A DNA stretch of 64,000 nt from an uncultured Mediterraneibacter sp. (GTDB lineage: Bacteria; Bacillota; Clostridia; Lachnospirales; Lachnospiraceae): the NCBI GenBank assembly GCA_934309345.1, contig CAKRDD010000012.1, positions 28,549 through 92,548 of the forward strand. The letters are read 5' to 3'. The position numbers were made by a program, and so were the translations under genes. Of this stretch, positions 44,064-53,855 are shown piece after piece (positions within the stretch are counted from its first letter, which is position 1; each line of letters starts with the position of its first letter). The notes under the pieces are model-generated. The model did no database searches. It was not told the origin of the DNA and saw only the letters and a program-made list of their open reading frames with translations.

Positions 44064-46460
44064 CTAGTCTCTGTTGATTGCCGCTTTAATCAGATGTGCT
44101 GTTCCCTTGATCCTATGTCCGTTTGCCATCTCTGTCAATGCCTCTGCCATTTTCATCGTCACAATACCGCCTGTCATTTTCGCATATCCACGAATTGGCA
44201 TATTGTAGTTGAATAAAACATTCAGGTTCGGTTTTCCCTTCCAGTCACTGATCTTCAAAAGCAGTTTTAAGACAGCGCAGAGCAGTTTTCCAAGAATTCC
44301 TTTTCCGTAATACAGCTGGCAAACTGCATCGTTCATTCGGATCTCACCGCTCCAGCTTCCATCCGGAATCTCTCTTCCATACAGGACACGGAATTCTTCA
44401 TCTGAAATATCTTTAATCTTCCCACTGAAATATTCCGGCAGCTCTTCTTTCTTATACCCGCCGTTTTCAACAGTACCCTTTACTTCCAGAGAACCTTCCA
44501 GTACCATATGCTGTGCGTTTTCACCAATCATGATCTGATAAGTACCGCTTTCAATCTCCCAGCTATCTGTTCTTGTATCATAAAAACGGAATGTCTTATC
44601 ATCGAATCCGATTCTTACTTCCTTTTCTTCTCCCGGCTGAAGCTCTACTCTTTTAAATCCTTTCAGCTCATGAACCGGTCGAAAGACAGTCTCGGAAGAT
44701 TTCCCAACATACAGCTGTGCGATCTCCGTTCCTGCCACATCACCTGTATTCTTAATTGTAAATGTCGCACCTTCTGCATCTATTTTCAAATCTTTATATT
44801 CAAATGTTGTATAGCTCAGTCCGTAACCGAATGGGAAACGAGTTGATTTTCCAACAGTTGTATAATAACGGTATCCGACATAGAGAGACTCTCTGTACTC
44901 ACTGCTTCTTTCTTTGCTTGGATAATATGCATATGCCGGTGTGTCTTCATAGTGCATCGGATAAGTTTCGTTCAGCTTACCGGATGGATTTACTTTTCCT
45001 GTCAGAACATTCAGCATTGCTGATGCGCCTGCCTGTCCGCCGAGATAGCCGTGCACGATTCCTTTCACGTATGGATACCATGGCATCTCAATTGCGGAAC
45101 CTGCGGAAAGGACTACGATTATATTCTTATTTACTGTTGTGAGTTCGTTCAGCAGTGTCTCCTGTGCAGCCGGCATGGACATATGTGTACGGTCAAGTCC
45201 TTCGGACTCACTGATTTCATCAAGTCCTCCAAAGAAAAGAACGATATCTGCTTTCTTCGCAAGCTCTACTGCTGCCTTTGTCAGCTTCTGATTCGGTTTT
45301 CTGTTACGGATATATCCCTGCTCATATGCAACAACATCTAGATCTGTGGATCCGATCACGTCAAGGATTGCTTCCGGCTGTTTTGCAGAGTTTACAAGTG
45401 ATGAACCTGCTCCCTGATATCTTGGAACTTTCGCGAAATCACCGATCACTGCAACTTTTGTTCCCGGTTTCAGCGGAAGGATCTGATCCTCATTTTTCAG
45501 AAGGACAATACTTTCCTCGGCTGCTTTTCTCGCGAGATTGTGATGCGCTTCCACATCAAATGTCTTTCCTTTCGCATCTTCTGTTGCCTGATGTGTTGAG
45601 AAGATCACACTTAAAAGTTCATCCAGTCTCTGATCCAGTACCGCTTCTTCAAGATCACCGTTCTCAACCGCATGAATGATATCATACATTCCTGATTTTC
45701 CAGTTCCCGGCATCTCAAGATGGCTTCCGTTCTTCACGCCAAGTGCATGATCGTTACTTCCGCCCCAGTCAGACACAACAAATCCGTCAAATCCCCACTC
45801 ATCTACAAGAATTTCCTGCAGCATATGGCTGTTTTCATTTGCATAAATTCCATTTACTTCATTATAAGAAGACATGATAGACTTCGACTTGCCTTCTTTG
45901 ACCGCAATCTCGAATCCGGTTGTATAAATCTCACGGAACGTTCTTTCATCCACAACAGAATCATTTGCCATACGGCGCAGCTCCTGACTGTTTGCTGCGA
46001 AATGCTTTGGACAAGCTGCAATACCCTTGCTCTGGATTCCACGGACATATGCTGCTGCCATCTTTCCTGCATGATACGGATCCTCTGAAAAATACTCGAA
46101 GTTTCTTCCACACAGAGGACTTCTCTTGATATTAAGTCCAGGTCCGAGGATCACATTGACTCCCATTGTCACTGCCTCTTCTGCAAGTGCTTCTCCGATC
46201 TCTTCTCCAAGTGCTTCGTCCCAGCTGTTTGCCACTCCTGCCGCTGTCGGAAAACAGGTTGCCGGAAGACTGGCATTCAATCCCAAATGATCTCCTGCAC
46301 CCGCCTGTCTTCTCAACCCGTGAGGTCCATCAGACATTACCATAGACGGAATTCCATATTTTTCAAAATCAACGGTCTCCCATGTGTTCTTTCCTGACAT
46401 CATAACTGCTTTCTCTGCCAGTGTCATCTTTCTGATCAGCTTTTCATATTTCAGACTCAT
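44064..46460 (-). CDS. Glycoside hydrolase family 3 beta-glucosidase
   Basis: 798 residues, no signal peptide, so cytoplasmic. The GH3 N-terminal domain has nucleophile Asp231 in VVSDWGG and the KHFAANSQE substrate-binding motif; the C-terminal domain begins near 330, and a fibronectin III-like domain (VAGTEIAQLYVGKSS, FKRVELQPGEEKEV) follows. A further 100 residues at the C-terminus lie beyond the common end. It removes terminal beta-linked glucose or related sugars from oligosaccharides. The regulator pair lies downstream in the same direction. Confidence 0.9.
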   Translation of the reverse strand: MSLKYEKLIRKMTLAEKAVMMSGKNTWETVDFEKYGIPSMVMSDGPHGLRRQAGAGDHLGLNASLPATCFPTAAGVANSWDEALGEEIGEALAEEAVTMGVNVILGPGLNIKRSPLCGRNFEYFSEDPYHAGKMAAAYVRGIQSKGIAACPKHFAANSQELRRMANDSVVDERTFREIYTTGFEIAVKEGKSKSIMSSYNEVNGIYANENSHMLQEILVDEWGFDGFVVSDWGGSNDHALGVKNGSHLEMPGTGKSGMYDIIHAVENGDLEEAVLDQRLDELLSVIFSTHQATEDAKGKTFDVEAHHNLARKAAEESIVLLKNEDQILPLKPGTKVAVIGDFAKVPRYQGAGSSLVNSAKQPEAILDVIGSTDLDVVAYEQGYIRNRKPNQKLTKAAVELAKKADIVLFFGGLDEISESEGLDRTHMSMPAAQETLLNELTTVNKNIIVVLSAGSAIEMPWYPYVKGIVHGYLGGQAGASAMLNVLTGKVNPSGKLNETYPMHYEDTPAYAYYPSKERSSEYRESLYVGYRYYTTVGKSTRFPFGYGLSYTTFEYKDLKIDAEGATFTIKNTGDVAGTEIAQLYVGKSSETVFRPVHELKGFKRVELQPGEEKEVRIGFDDKTFRFYDTRTDSWEIESGTYQIMIGENAQHMVLEGSLEVKGTVENGGYKKEELPEYFSGKIKDISDEEFRVLYGREIPDGSWSGEIRMNDAVCQLYYGKGILGKLLCAVLKLLLKISDWKGKPNLNVLFNYNMPIRGYAKMTGGIVTMKMAEALTEMANGHRIKGTAHLIKAAINRD

Positions 46461-46576
46461 TTTGAAACCTACCTTTTATTTTATACTATGTTGCTTTGTT
46501 ACCCTTCGCAGTACCTGTGATTGCTTTGCATTTTCCACGCCACAAGTATCTTTTTTACTGAACTTATCATAACACA

Positions 46577-46603
46577 AAAAGCAGACCGTTAAGGTCTGCT
46601 TTC
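46577..46603. terminator. Terminator after the antiporter gene
   Basis: AAAGCAGACC and GGTCTGCTTT form a 10-bp stem with TTT runs on both sides; it ends the minus-strand antiporter transcript. Confidence 0.75.
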
Positions 46604-46646
46604 ATAAATGGTCGTTTTTTCTACACGAACTGTTGTGAACCATATT

Positions 46647-47822
46647 CTATTTTTCCAATAATTTCTTATATAAGAAATCAATCGCAAATGCCCCCAGTGG
46701 AGCGGTCAGCACAATTGCTAAAACAGCCACAGTAAGAACGGTATCTCCGCATGCAAATCCCATCGTAAGCGGGATTCCGCCGATTGCGGCCTGAACTGTT
46801 GCCTTCGGTGTATAGGCCATCATGGCAAATAATCGTTCTGTCTTCTTGAGACTTGTTCCAAGAAGGCAGACGAATACACCAAGCATACGGAACACCAGTG
46901 CACCCACGATAACAACTAACGCTTTCACACCGATTTTTCCAAGATATCCGACATTCACTGTTGCTCCTACAAGCACGAACAGGAATACTTCTGCTGCCAC
47001 CCACAGCTTTCCATATTTCACAGAAATCCTCTTCGCAACAACTTCTCTCTTTTTCTGCAAACCGATTCCAATGAACATGATCGCGATCAATGCTGAAAAT
47101 GTAATTGCCGTATTCAAACTGTCTTCCATAACAACAAGCAACAGAGAAATACTCAAAATGATCAACACTTTCGAGGTATCTCTTATATGCACCTTCTTAA
47201 AATAATACGCAAGACATGTCCCTATTAATAATCCAATCCCAATTCCAAGGAAAATAGAAACTGGAATATTGATAAAACTGAGTATAGATGTACTCTGTCC
47301 CTGCATCATTCCTGTAAATGTTGAAAACAGCACGATGACATAGACGTCATCCACAGATGCGCCCGCAAGAATCAGCTGCGGAATCCCCTGTTTCACGCCA
47401 TAGCCTTCCTCCATCAGCTTCACCATTCTCGGTACTACAACAGCCGGTGAAACCGCTGCAAGCACAGCTCCCATGATTGCAGCTTCAAGTATAGATAATC
47501 CCATCAGCTTCGGAGCCAGCAGTACAATTCCAACAATCTCAAATGTTGCCGGAACAAAACACATCATCACAGCCGGTCTTCCGATCTTTTTAAGTCCTGA
47601 AAGATCCAGACCAAGACCGGCTCTTGTAAGGATGATAATCAGCGTGATCTTTCGAAGCTCGGCTGAGATTCCAAGAATACTGTCATCCAACAGATTCAGT
47701 ACATATGGACCGAGTATCATCCCCGTGATCATCATTCCAAGCAAACTTGGCAGTTTGATTTTCTTACAGATCCAGCCCATAGACATTCCTACAAGCAAGA
47801 TCAAAGCAATACTTAATAACAT
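46647..47822 (-). CDS. Cation/proton antiporter, CPA2/Kef type
   Basis: 391 residues with about 12 helices, Na+/H+ exchanger fold. Features are GMSMGWICKKIKLPSLLGMM at the start, the LTRAGLGLDLSGLKK loop, and GASVDDVYVIVLFS, whose Asp pair is the expected ion-binding site. It lacks a regulatory TrkA-N domain. Role: sodium or potassium exchange and pH homeostasis. Confidence 0.83.
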   Translation of the reverse strand: MLLSIALILLVGMSMGWICKKIKLPSLLGMMITGMILGPYVLNLLDDSILGISAELRKITLIIILTRAGLGLDLSGLKKIGRPAVMMCFVPATFEIVGIVLLAPKLMGLSILEAAIMGAVLAAVSPAVVVPRMVKLMEEGYGVKQGIPQLILAGASVDDVYVIVLFSTFTGMMQGQSTSILSFINIPVSIFLGIGIGLLIGTCLAYYFKKVHIRDTSKVLIILSISLLLVVMEDSLNTAITFSALIAIMFIGIGLQKKREVVAKRISVKYGKLWVAAEVFLFVLVGATVNVGYLGKIGVKALVVIVGALVFRMLGVFVCLLGTSLKKTERLFAMMAYTPKATVQAAIGGIPLTMGFACGDTVLTVAVLAIVLTAPLGAFAIDFLYKKLLEK

Positions 47823-47842
47823 ATTAATTCCTCCTTATAAAC

Positions 47843-47900
47843 ACAGAAAAAGCTGACACCTTCTGCGTTAGTTTATTCGCAGAAGTCATCAGCTTTATAA
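47843..47900 (-). terminator. Terminator/attenuator between dipeptidase and antiporter genes
   Basis: Minus-strand AAAGCTGATGACTTCTGCG pairs with CGCAGAAGGTGTCAGCTTT and is followed by TTC. It lies just before the antiporter ribosome site, so it ends the dipeptidase transcript and may gate read-through. Confidence 0.75.
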
Positions 47901-47966
47901 GCGGTTTAAGTATATTCTACTTAGGGAGAACTTCATTCCCTGTGTGGTATGTTACCACAGCATCTA

Positions 47967-49325
47967 TTAAATTGCAAGAAGGTTCTTGATTGCTTCCATA
48001 TAGATCAACACAGCTTCTTCAACCTCTGATACAAGTGTATACTCATCCGCACCGTGGATACGGTAATCTACACCCGGCTTCTCCGGTCCGAATGCGATAA
48101 TGTTCTTCAAGGACTTCGCATAAGTTCCTCCACCGATTACTAACGGCTTGTTCTCTGTATCTCCTGTCACATCTGTATAAGCTTTGTACAGTGCCTCTAC
48201 AAGTGGAGACTCCTTCGGGAAGAACAATGGTTTTGTAGTTGTGTGGATCTCAATGCGTCCGTTCTCGTCTTCTAACTTTCCTTCACACATCTTAAGCATA
48301 TCTTCTACAGAATATGTTACCGGGAATCTGATATCGATCGTAGCAGAGATCACACCGTCTTCTTTCTTAACGATTCCGTTACAGAATGTAAGCTCTCCAA
48401 ACTCATCTGCACATTTCAGCCCAATTCCTGAACCGTCACTCGCTGTACCGATATGAGAATTATAGAACTCTACGAAATCATCTTCGAATCCGGCTTTTGC
48501 AAGACACTCGAAGATGACACCTGCAGCATTAATTCCAAATGCCGGTGTACTTGCATGTGCAGATACTCCCTTTGCATAAATAGTGATCTTTCCATCTTCC
48601 TCTGTCACTTTGTATTCCTGAAGTTTTGTCTCTGCGAAAGCTGCTTCCAGTCTGTCTTTCAGACCTTCTTCTGCTGGAATCTCTGCTGTACATGCATCAC
48701 ATACGGCATTGAACACGAATCCACCATTGATAGAAATGATCTTTGTATTCTTGGAAGTTGCCAGCATTCCCAGCATACCTTTCTCTCCATGAATACATGG
48801 ATAGTTTGCATCCGGTGTAAATCCACAGGATAACTCTTCTGCCACTTCATTATAATGCTCCATACATCTGGAACCATTTTCCTCATTACATCCCATGATC
48901 AGACGAACTCTCTTGTTGAGCTTCACACCTGAATCGCGAAGAAACTTCATGGCATAAAGTGCTTCCATAACAGGTCCTTTATCATCTGTTGTTCCACGTC
49001 CGTAAACGTAGTCTCCTTCTCTTGTCAGCTTAAATGGATCATATGTCCAGTCACCGCCTGCCGGTACAATATCCAGATGTCCTGCGATACCAACGATCTC
49101 TTCGCCTTCTCCCATCTCTGCATATCCGCAGTAATTATCCAGATTCACTGTCTTGAATCCCAGTTCATCTGCGATCTGCAGTGCTTCGTGAAGAACTTTC
49201 GCCGGGCCTTCTCCAAATGGCATCCCCTCTGCCGGTGTGCCAAGCTGTGAATCTATCGCTACAAGTCTTTCCATATTACTTAACAATTCTTCTGTTGTTG
49301 CATGAATCTTTTCTTTGATATCCAT
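47967..49325 (-). CDS. pepV: Sapep/PepV-type M20 dipeptidase
   Basis: 452-residue manganese or zinc dependent dipeptidase of the M20A family. The metal centre is in GHLDIVPAGGDW, RGTTDDKGP and CNEENGS, with the lid domain in the middle (KGVSAHASTP) and a final HGADE. The PepV group cleaves Xaa-dipeptides in the cytoplasm. The ATG at 49325 follows AAGGAAGG with correct spacing; two earlier in-frame starts lie on or before that site. Confidence 0.87.
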   Translation of the reverse strand: MDIKEKIHATTEELLSNMERLVAIDSQLGTPAEGMPFGEGPAKVLHEALQIADELGFKTVNLDNYCGYAEMGEGEEIVGIAGHLDIVPAGGDWTYDPFKLTREGDYVYGRGTTDDKGPVMEALYAMKFLRDSGVKLNKRVRLIMGCNEENGSRCMEHYNEVAEELSCGFTPDANYPCIHGEKGMLGMLATSKNTKIISINGGFVFNAVCDACTAEIPAEEGLKDRLEAAFAETKLQEYKVTEEDGKITIYAKGVSAHASTPAFGINAAGVIFECLAKAGFEDDFVEFYNSHIGTASDGSGIGLKCADEFGELTFCNGIVKKEDGVISATIDIRFPVTYSVEDMLKMCEGKLEDENGRIEIHTTTKPLFFPKESPLVEALYKAYTDVTGDTENKPLVIGGGTYAKSLKNIIAFGPEKPGVDYRIHGADEYTLVSEVEEAVLIYMEAIKNLLAI

Positions 49326-49699
49326 TATTTTCATCCTTCCTTTTTTACTGTCTTCTATCATATCATGTATCGTGAAAAATTTCCAGTATTCCTGTAGGTA
49401 AATTATCGACAGAATGTTGATAATTAATCATTTTAAACCTTTCTTTCGCTTCAGATTATATTCTCTTAATAAATTTTACTTTTCTTTTGCTTTCATGACA
49501 CGAGGTGTTCACAATCGTTTCATATAATAACATCATCAAGTTGATACAGATGAATTACAAAAGTATCATAAATAAAAGAAGACGGTGGTTGTATTAGTAA
49601 TCTATCTTTTATGATTGCCGGACTTCGACCAAAAATAACGAATAGTTTACATAGATTATGGCCCGGTGTGATGCACCGGGCCACGTTGTTTTATTTCTT
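49326..49699. other. Intergenic region with terminator
   Basis: No gene seen. A GGCCCGGTG..CACCGGGCC hairpin lies at 49659-49682, directly after the lipoprotein gene on the minus strand, and is its likely terminator. Confidence 0.6.
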
Positions 49700-50236
49700 T
49701 TATTCTTCCACTTTCACCGGATTGGTCACGCTAACCTTGTGATCATACCAGGTTCCCTTTTTCCCAATCAATGCAAGATCAAATTCTTTGTCCAGTGCCG
49801 GAACCGGAACATCGAATCCATACACTTCGTCAGATGTTCCATCGCTGTAATTGATCGTATCTGTTGTAGGCTGAAGCAATTCTGCACCATCTTTCTGAGC
49901 ATCTTCTGCAGTTCCTACGAACAAATTCACAATATTCTTGGACACCAGACTGATATGGATCGTCATCTTTCCATCCTCTACTGTCAGTGTTCCCTTACCG
50001 TCCATTGCTTCATTCACATGGAACATCGTACTGTCTGTCTGGAATTCTGCTGTATATGTTCCGTCTTCCAGTGCTGCCTGCTCATCCTCTGCCTTATCTT
50101 CCGAATCCTCTTTTGTATCAGCCTGTTCTGTCTGTGCTTTTCCACTGTCTGTCGTTTCTGCACTATTTCCACAGCCTGTAAATGCAGATGCGATCATAGA
50201 AACAGAAACCAATACCATCAATAACTTCTTTTTCAT
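49700..50236 (-). CDS. Lipoprotein next to exported CbiK, possible metal or tetrapyrrole binder
   Basis: 178 residues. Signal peptide with lipobox AFTGC, an acidic linker, then a beta-rich domain of about 120 residues (LEDGTYTAEFQTDSTMFHVN, KMTIHISLVSKNIVNLFVG, WYDHKVSVTNPV). The look recalls NEAT-like or HtaA-like surface ligand binders but I cannot assign a family. It follows the exported CbiK in the same direction, behind a terminator hairpin at 50262-50306, so it is probably expressed at a lower level or from its own promoter. Confidence 0.6.
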   Translation of the reverse strand: MKKKLLMVLVSVSMIASAFTGCGNSAETTDSGKAQTEQADTKEDSEDKAEDEQAALEDGTYTAEFQTDSTMFHVNEAMDGKGTLTVEDGKMTIHISLVSKNIVNLFVGTAEDAQKDGAELLQPTTDTINYSDGTSDEVYGFDVPVPALDKEFDLALIGKKGTWYDHKVSVTNPVKVEE

Positions 50237-50261
50237 TTAAATACTTCCTTTCATCAATTCA

Positions 50262-50306
50262 GAAAAGGTCATGCATTTCCCTTTTCTCTGAACATGCATG
50301 ACCTTA
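50262..50306 (-). terminator. Terminator between cbiK-like gene and lipoprotein gene
   Basis: Minus-strand AAGGTCATGCAT pairs with ATGCATGACCTT and is followed by TTCTG. Confidence 0.7.
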
Positions 50307-50323
50307 TCCTATCTTCTTACAAA

Positions 50324-51520
50324 TTACTCTGCATCAATTGCAGCCTGTGTATGTGCCACATACAGCTGCTGGATTGCCTGGATCTCTCCTAAGCCTGCAA
50401 TCTGAGTATCAATGCTGTCAAATGCTCCTGATGCCTCGAACTGGCTCTTCCAGGAATCGTCATCATCTCCGGCCATATCGTTATTCGCATGGTCTCCTGC
50501 AACAACCATCAGCGGACGAAGGATTACTTTCTTATATCCTGCTTCTTTCAGTTTCTCGATCACTGCCTCGCAGGATGTATCTTCCGGCTCGCCCTCTACA
50601 GTTCCGATAAATACATTGTCATATCCAAGCTGTTCCATCTGTGTCTGCATCTGAGAATAACTTACCTTTGCAGTATGAGATGTACCATGTCCCATGAATA
50701 CAAATGCTGTTCCGTCTTCTTTCACTGCATCCAGACTGTCAAATCCTGCATCCTTCACTGCCTCTGCTGTGATTGCTTCTGCTACTGCTGCCTTGTCTGC
50801 ATTGATAACAGTTGCATCAGCTCCAACTTCTCCGAGGAGTGGCTCTGCAATCTTAACAGATTCGAATTTATCTTTATACTCTTCTACTGCTGCTGTAAGT
50901 TCATCATACTCTGCACCATGCATCAGATGTGTCGGCTGTACAACGAGGTTCTTCACGCCATTGTCTACTGCTCTCTGCAATGCCTGATCCACATTGTCGA
51001 TCTTCTCTCCATCACGGGCCTGTACATGATTGATAATGATCTGTGCTGTAAATGCTCTTCTTACTGACCAGTCCGGATTTGCTGCCTGGATCGCTTTCTC
51101 AATACCACCGATATCTGTTGCACGGCTGTCATTGAAAGATGTTCCGAAGCTTACTACAAGGATTTCATTTTCACCAATCTCATCAGCATTAAGCGGATCA
51201 TCCTTAGATGCATCTCCTGTATCTCTTCCGAAATAATCCGGATCCGCGTTCTCACCCTCAACCAGTTCTTTCTGTGCATCTGTCAGTGCATCCCATGCTT
51301 CTTTTGCTTCTGTACACTGCTCATCTGTCTTATCTGTTCTTTCCTGAACGTAGATGTCATCAATCAGTTTTGCCACCTTATCTGCGGCTTCCTGGTCACT
51401 GTCCTGTGCAGACTCTGTCTTTGTTGTGTCAGCATTGCTGTCACTCTTTGATCCACATCCTGTGATCATAGATACACTAAGTATTGCTGCAAGTAAAACC
51501 ATTAATACTTTTTTCTTCAT
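50324..51520 (-). CDS. cbiK: Exported CbiK-type sirohydrochlorin cobaltochelatase lipoprotein
   Basis: 398 residues. It has a lipoprotein signal with lipobox MITGC (Cys22), a helical spacer of about 90 residues (a QERTDKTDEQCTEAKEAWDA segment), and then a CbiK chelatase domain. The catalytic histidines lie in MGHGTSHTA and VAGDHANNDMAGDDDDSWK, both matching the known CbiK active site, and PTHLMHGAEYDE is the usual neighbour motif. CbiK inserts Co2+ into sirohydrochlorin for B12 synthesis in the cytoplasm; here the enzyme would sit outside the membrane. A cobalamin riboswitch precedes it. The ATG at 51520 is 7 nt from GGGAGG. Confidence 0.85.
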   Translation of the reverse strand: MKKKVLMVLLAAILSVSMITGCGSKSDSNADTTKTESAQDSDQEAADKVAKLIDDIYVQERTDKTDEQCTEAKEAWDALTDAQKELVEGENADPDYFGRDTGDASKDDPLNADEIGENEILVVSFGTSFNDSRATDIGGIEKAIQAANPDWSVRRAFTAQIIINHVQARDGEKIDNVDQALQRAVDNGVKNLVVQPTHLMHGAEYDELTAAVEEYKDKFESVKIAEPLLGEVGADATVINADKAAVAEAITAEAVKDAGFDSLDAVKEDGTAFVFMGHGTSHTAKVSYSQMQTQMEQLGYDNVFIGTVEGEPEDTSCEAVIEKLKEAGYKKVILRPLMVVAGDHANNDMAGDDDDSWKSQFEASGAFDSIDTQIAGLGEIQAIQQLYVAHTQAAIDAE

Positions 51521-51769
51521 CATTATCCTCCCTGATTTCTTCTCTTCTTCAGAAATGAAATGTATCCGCCGCAAATCTGCCCTTATCAGGCATTCAGCTT
51601 TCGTCAAGATCTGCTCCTGCAAACCCAGACACAAAGATACCCCCGCATAAAACGAGGGTACGCAAAGAAAAACCGTGATCATTTACAATCTATCTATAAA
51701 TAATTACTGCAGTCTAAACCATTTTCTTTCGTACGGCCAATTCCTCGTGGCATGAATTCTTCATTCCTG

Positions 51770-51980
51770 TACTGCGAAAGGCAGGTCTCCCGGCTGATCG
51801 TTCAAGCGCTTCTACTTCACCTTCCCGGTCTCCCAGTGGTATCAAAGCACAAGCTCACGAAATACGGTGACGAGTTCGTACAGGATTCTCACCTGTTTCC
51901 CTTTTCACCAGTCCCGATCTTCCATGTAGCTTTCCTAATCCTTTATGATCATCGCTACATTTTCAATCCGACTGACACCT
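51770..51980 (-). promoter_or_regulatory. Cobalamin riboswitch
   Basis: The minus strand carries the conserved elements in order: GGGAAACAGGTGAGAATCCTG near the 5' side, then GAGACCGGGAAGG, then the B12 box AGCCGGGAGACCTGCC (51780-51796). It lies about 250 nt upstream of the exported CbiK gene and should repress it when cobalamin is plentiful. A small hairpin at 51642-51668 (ACCCTCG/CGGGGGT) lies between the two. Confidence 0.9.
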
Positions 51981-52095
51981 CACGCATCTGTATTAAATTA
52001 TATGTTACAACGGGGTCATTCTATCACACTTGTTCAAATGCGTCAAGAAATGTTGCAAATTGATTAAATTGATTGAATCATATAGATTTCCGACT

Positions 52096-52123
52096 TTGAA
52101 TTCCTTCACAAAAATGTTACAAT
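52096..52123 (+). promoter_or_regulatory. Promoter of azlC-azlD
   Basis: TTGAAT and TACAAT, 16 bp apart, about 40 bp upstream of the azlC start. Confidence 0.5.
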
Positions 52124-52165
52124 ATCCCTCAGAGACAAAATTTGTAACTAAGGTGGTTTATTATT

Positions 52166-52897
52166 ATGAAAGAATCTAATAGCCAGGCATTCCGCCGTGG
52201 CTTTCGCGATGGAATCCCGATAGGCCTCGGATATCTTGCGGTTTCCTTTTCTATTGGTATCGCTGCAAGAAATATCGGCCTGAATGCATTTCAGGGATTC
52301 CTTATGAGTCTGTTAAATAATGCCTCTGCCGGAGAGTATGCCGGACTTACCGTAATTGCTGCAAACTCTCCTTATATTGAGGTCGCAATCGTCACACTAA
52401 TCACAAACGCACGTTATCTTCTGATGAGTTGTGCAATGAGTCAACGTTTAAGTCCTGATCTTTCGCTAGGACATCGCTTGCTGATGAGTTACGATATCAC
52501 AGATGAGCTTTTTGGAATTGCGATCAGCAGACCTGGTACTTTAAATCCTTACTATACGTATGGCGCAATGGTAACTCCGCTTCCAGGCTGGGCCTTTGGA
52601 ACTATGCTCGGTGTCATTGCTGGAAATATCATGTCACCGCGTATGGTCAGCGCATTCAGTGTTGCTCTCTTTGGAATGTTTATTGCTATCATCATTCCTC
52701 CTTCGAAGCAGAATAAGGTCGTTGCAGGACTGGTTATCCTTGCATTTATCTTAAGCTTTGCAGCAACTTGTCTGCCTTGGATCTCTACCCTGTCAGATGG
52801 TACCAGAACAATCATCCTGACCGTTGCACTTTCAGCCGGAGCAGCATTCTTCTTCCCAATACCAACAGAAGATGAAAACACAACTCCAACAAATTGA
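52166..52897 (+). CDS. azlC: AzlC family branched-chain amino acid exporter subunit
   Basis: 243 residues, about seven helices, AzlC family (FRDGIPIGLGYLAVSFSIGI, NASAGEYAG, NARYLLMSCAMSQRL). Together with AzlD it exports branched-chain amino acids or analogues. The azlD gene begins 16 bp after the stop, so they are one operon ending at the terminator near 53290-53340. Confidence 0.9.
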   Translation: MKESNSQAFRRGFRDGIPIGLGYLAVSFSIGIAARNIGLNAFQGFLMSLLNNASAGEYAGLTVIAANSPYIEVAIVTLITNARYLLMSCAMSQRLSPDLSLGHRLLMSYDITDELFGIAISRPGTLNPYYTYGAMVTPLPGWAFGTMLGVIAGNIMSPRMVSAFSVALFGMFIAIIIPPSKQNKVVAGLVILAFILSFAATCLPWISTLSDGTRTIILTVALSAGAAFFFPIPTEDENTTPTN

Positions 52898-52913
52898 TAA
52901 AAGGAATAAAATT

Positions 52914-53219
52914 ATGACACATAACATTTATATTTATATTCTTATCATGGGTGGTATCTCTTATCTGATCCGTGTATTGCCGATGACCTTGATCCGAAAA
53001 CCTTTGAAGAACCGATTTCTTCAATCTTTTCTATACTATGTACCTTATGTCACACTGGCTGTGATGACATTCCCGGCAATTCTTCATGCCACACAGTCAC
53101 CTGTCTCGGGTGCTCTTGCTCTGGTTGTTGGAATCATTGCCGCATGGTGCGGTGCCGGACTGCTGCCAGTTGCAGTTATTTGCTGCGTAGTCGTATTTAT
53201 CGCAGAACTGTTCTTGTAA
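52914..53219 (+). CDS. azlD: AzlD family branched-chain amino acid exporter subunit
   Basis: 101 residues with about four helices; the IRVLPMTLIRKPLKNRFLQS motif and a YVPYVTLAVMTFPAIL helix are typical. The ATG at 52914 follows AAAAGGAAT. It is the small partner of AzlC. Confidence 0.9.
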   Translation: MTHNIYIYILIMGGISYLIRVLPMTLIRKPLKNRFLQSFLYYVPYVTLAVMTFPAILHATQSPVSGALALVVGIIAAWCGAGLLPVAVICCVVVFIAELFL

Positions 53220-53286
53220 AGTTCTTCTCATTAATTTGATATTTGGTAGAGAAACTACCTGTTTATAATCAGACAATTCAATATTT

Positions 53287-53342
53287 AAAAAGGGTATCGA
53301 GCTCAAAAACAGCGTTTTTTGTTGCTACCGATACCCTTTTTT
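53287..53342 (+). terminator. Terminator after azlCD
   Basis: AAAAAGGGTATCG and CGATACCCTTTTTT flank a loop of about 29 nt. Confidence 0.8.
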
Positions 53343-53427
53343 CGTTTGAAATATTGAGTTGTCTTAATTTTCTGATTTTTAAGATAATTTTCTTGAAAAG
53401 TCTAACGCAAAAATGTTAAAAAAGGGG

Positions 53428-53455
53428 TTGCATTTTTCTGTAGCTTTGATATAAT
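53428..53455 (+). promoter_or_regulatory. Promoter of tRNA-Gln/tRNA-Pro
   Basis: TTGCAT and TATAAT, 16 bp apart, about 40 bp before the first tRNA. Confidence 0.65.
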
Positions 53456-53497
53456 AACCATGTTGTTTGAAACGAGCAACAAACAAAACTCAAGTAA

Positions 53498-53569
53498 TGC
53501 GGAATGGTGTAATTGGCAGCACAGCAGACTCTGACTCTGTTAGTAGGGGTTCAAGTCCCTTTTCCGTAG
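53498..53569 (+). tRNA. tRNA-Gln (CTG)
   Basis: 72 nt. Acceptor TGCGGAA pairs with TTCCGTA (one G-U), the anticodon stem-loop CAGACTCTGACTCTG gives anticodon CTG, and the T-loop is GTTCAAGTC. Confidence 0.88.
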
Positions 53570-53603
53570 CTGGGAATTTGCTTATGCAAGTTCCCTATTT
53601 TAT

Positions 53604-53677
<74 letters not shown>

Positions 53678-53683
53678 TGGTTA

Positions 53684-53714
53684 AAGAGATTACAGATTGT
53701 AATCTCTTTTTTTG
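53684..53714 (+). terminator. Terminator of the tRNA pair
   Basis: AAGAGATTACA and TGTAATCTCTT are followed by TTTTT. Confidence 0.85.
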
Positions 53715-53855
53715 TTGCATAATCTCTACTTGCACGAAATGCAATTTGTTGGGTGTATAGTAGTTCCATCCATTATCTATAAAACAAGCTTGACCGCAAA
53801 TCCAAAAACGAAAATTCAGTCAAGCATTGTCACTTAAATTAATTTATAAAATTCT

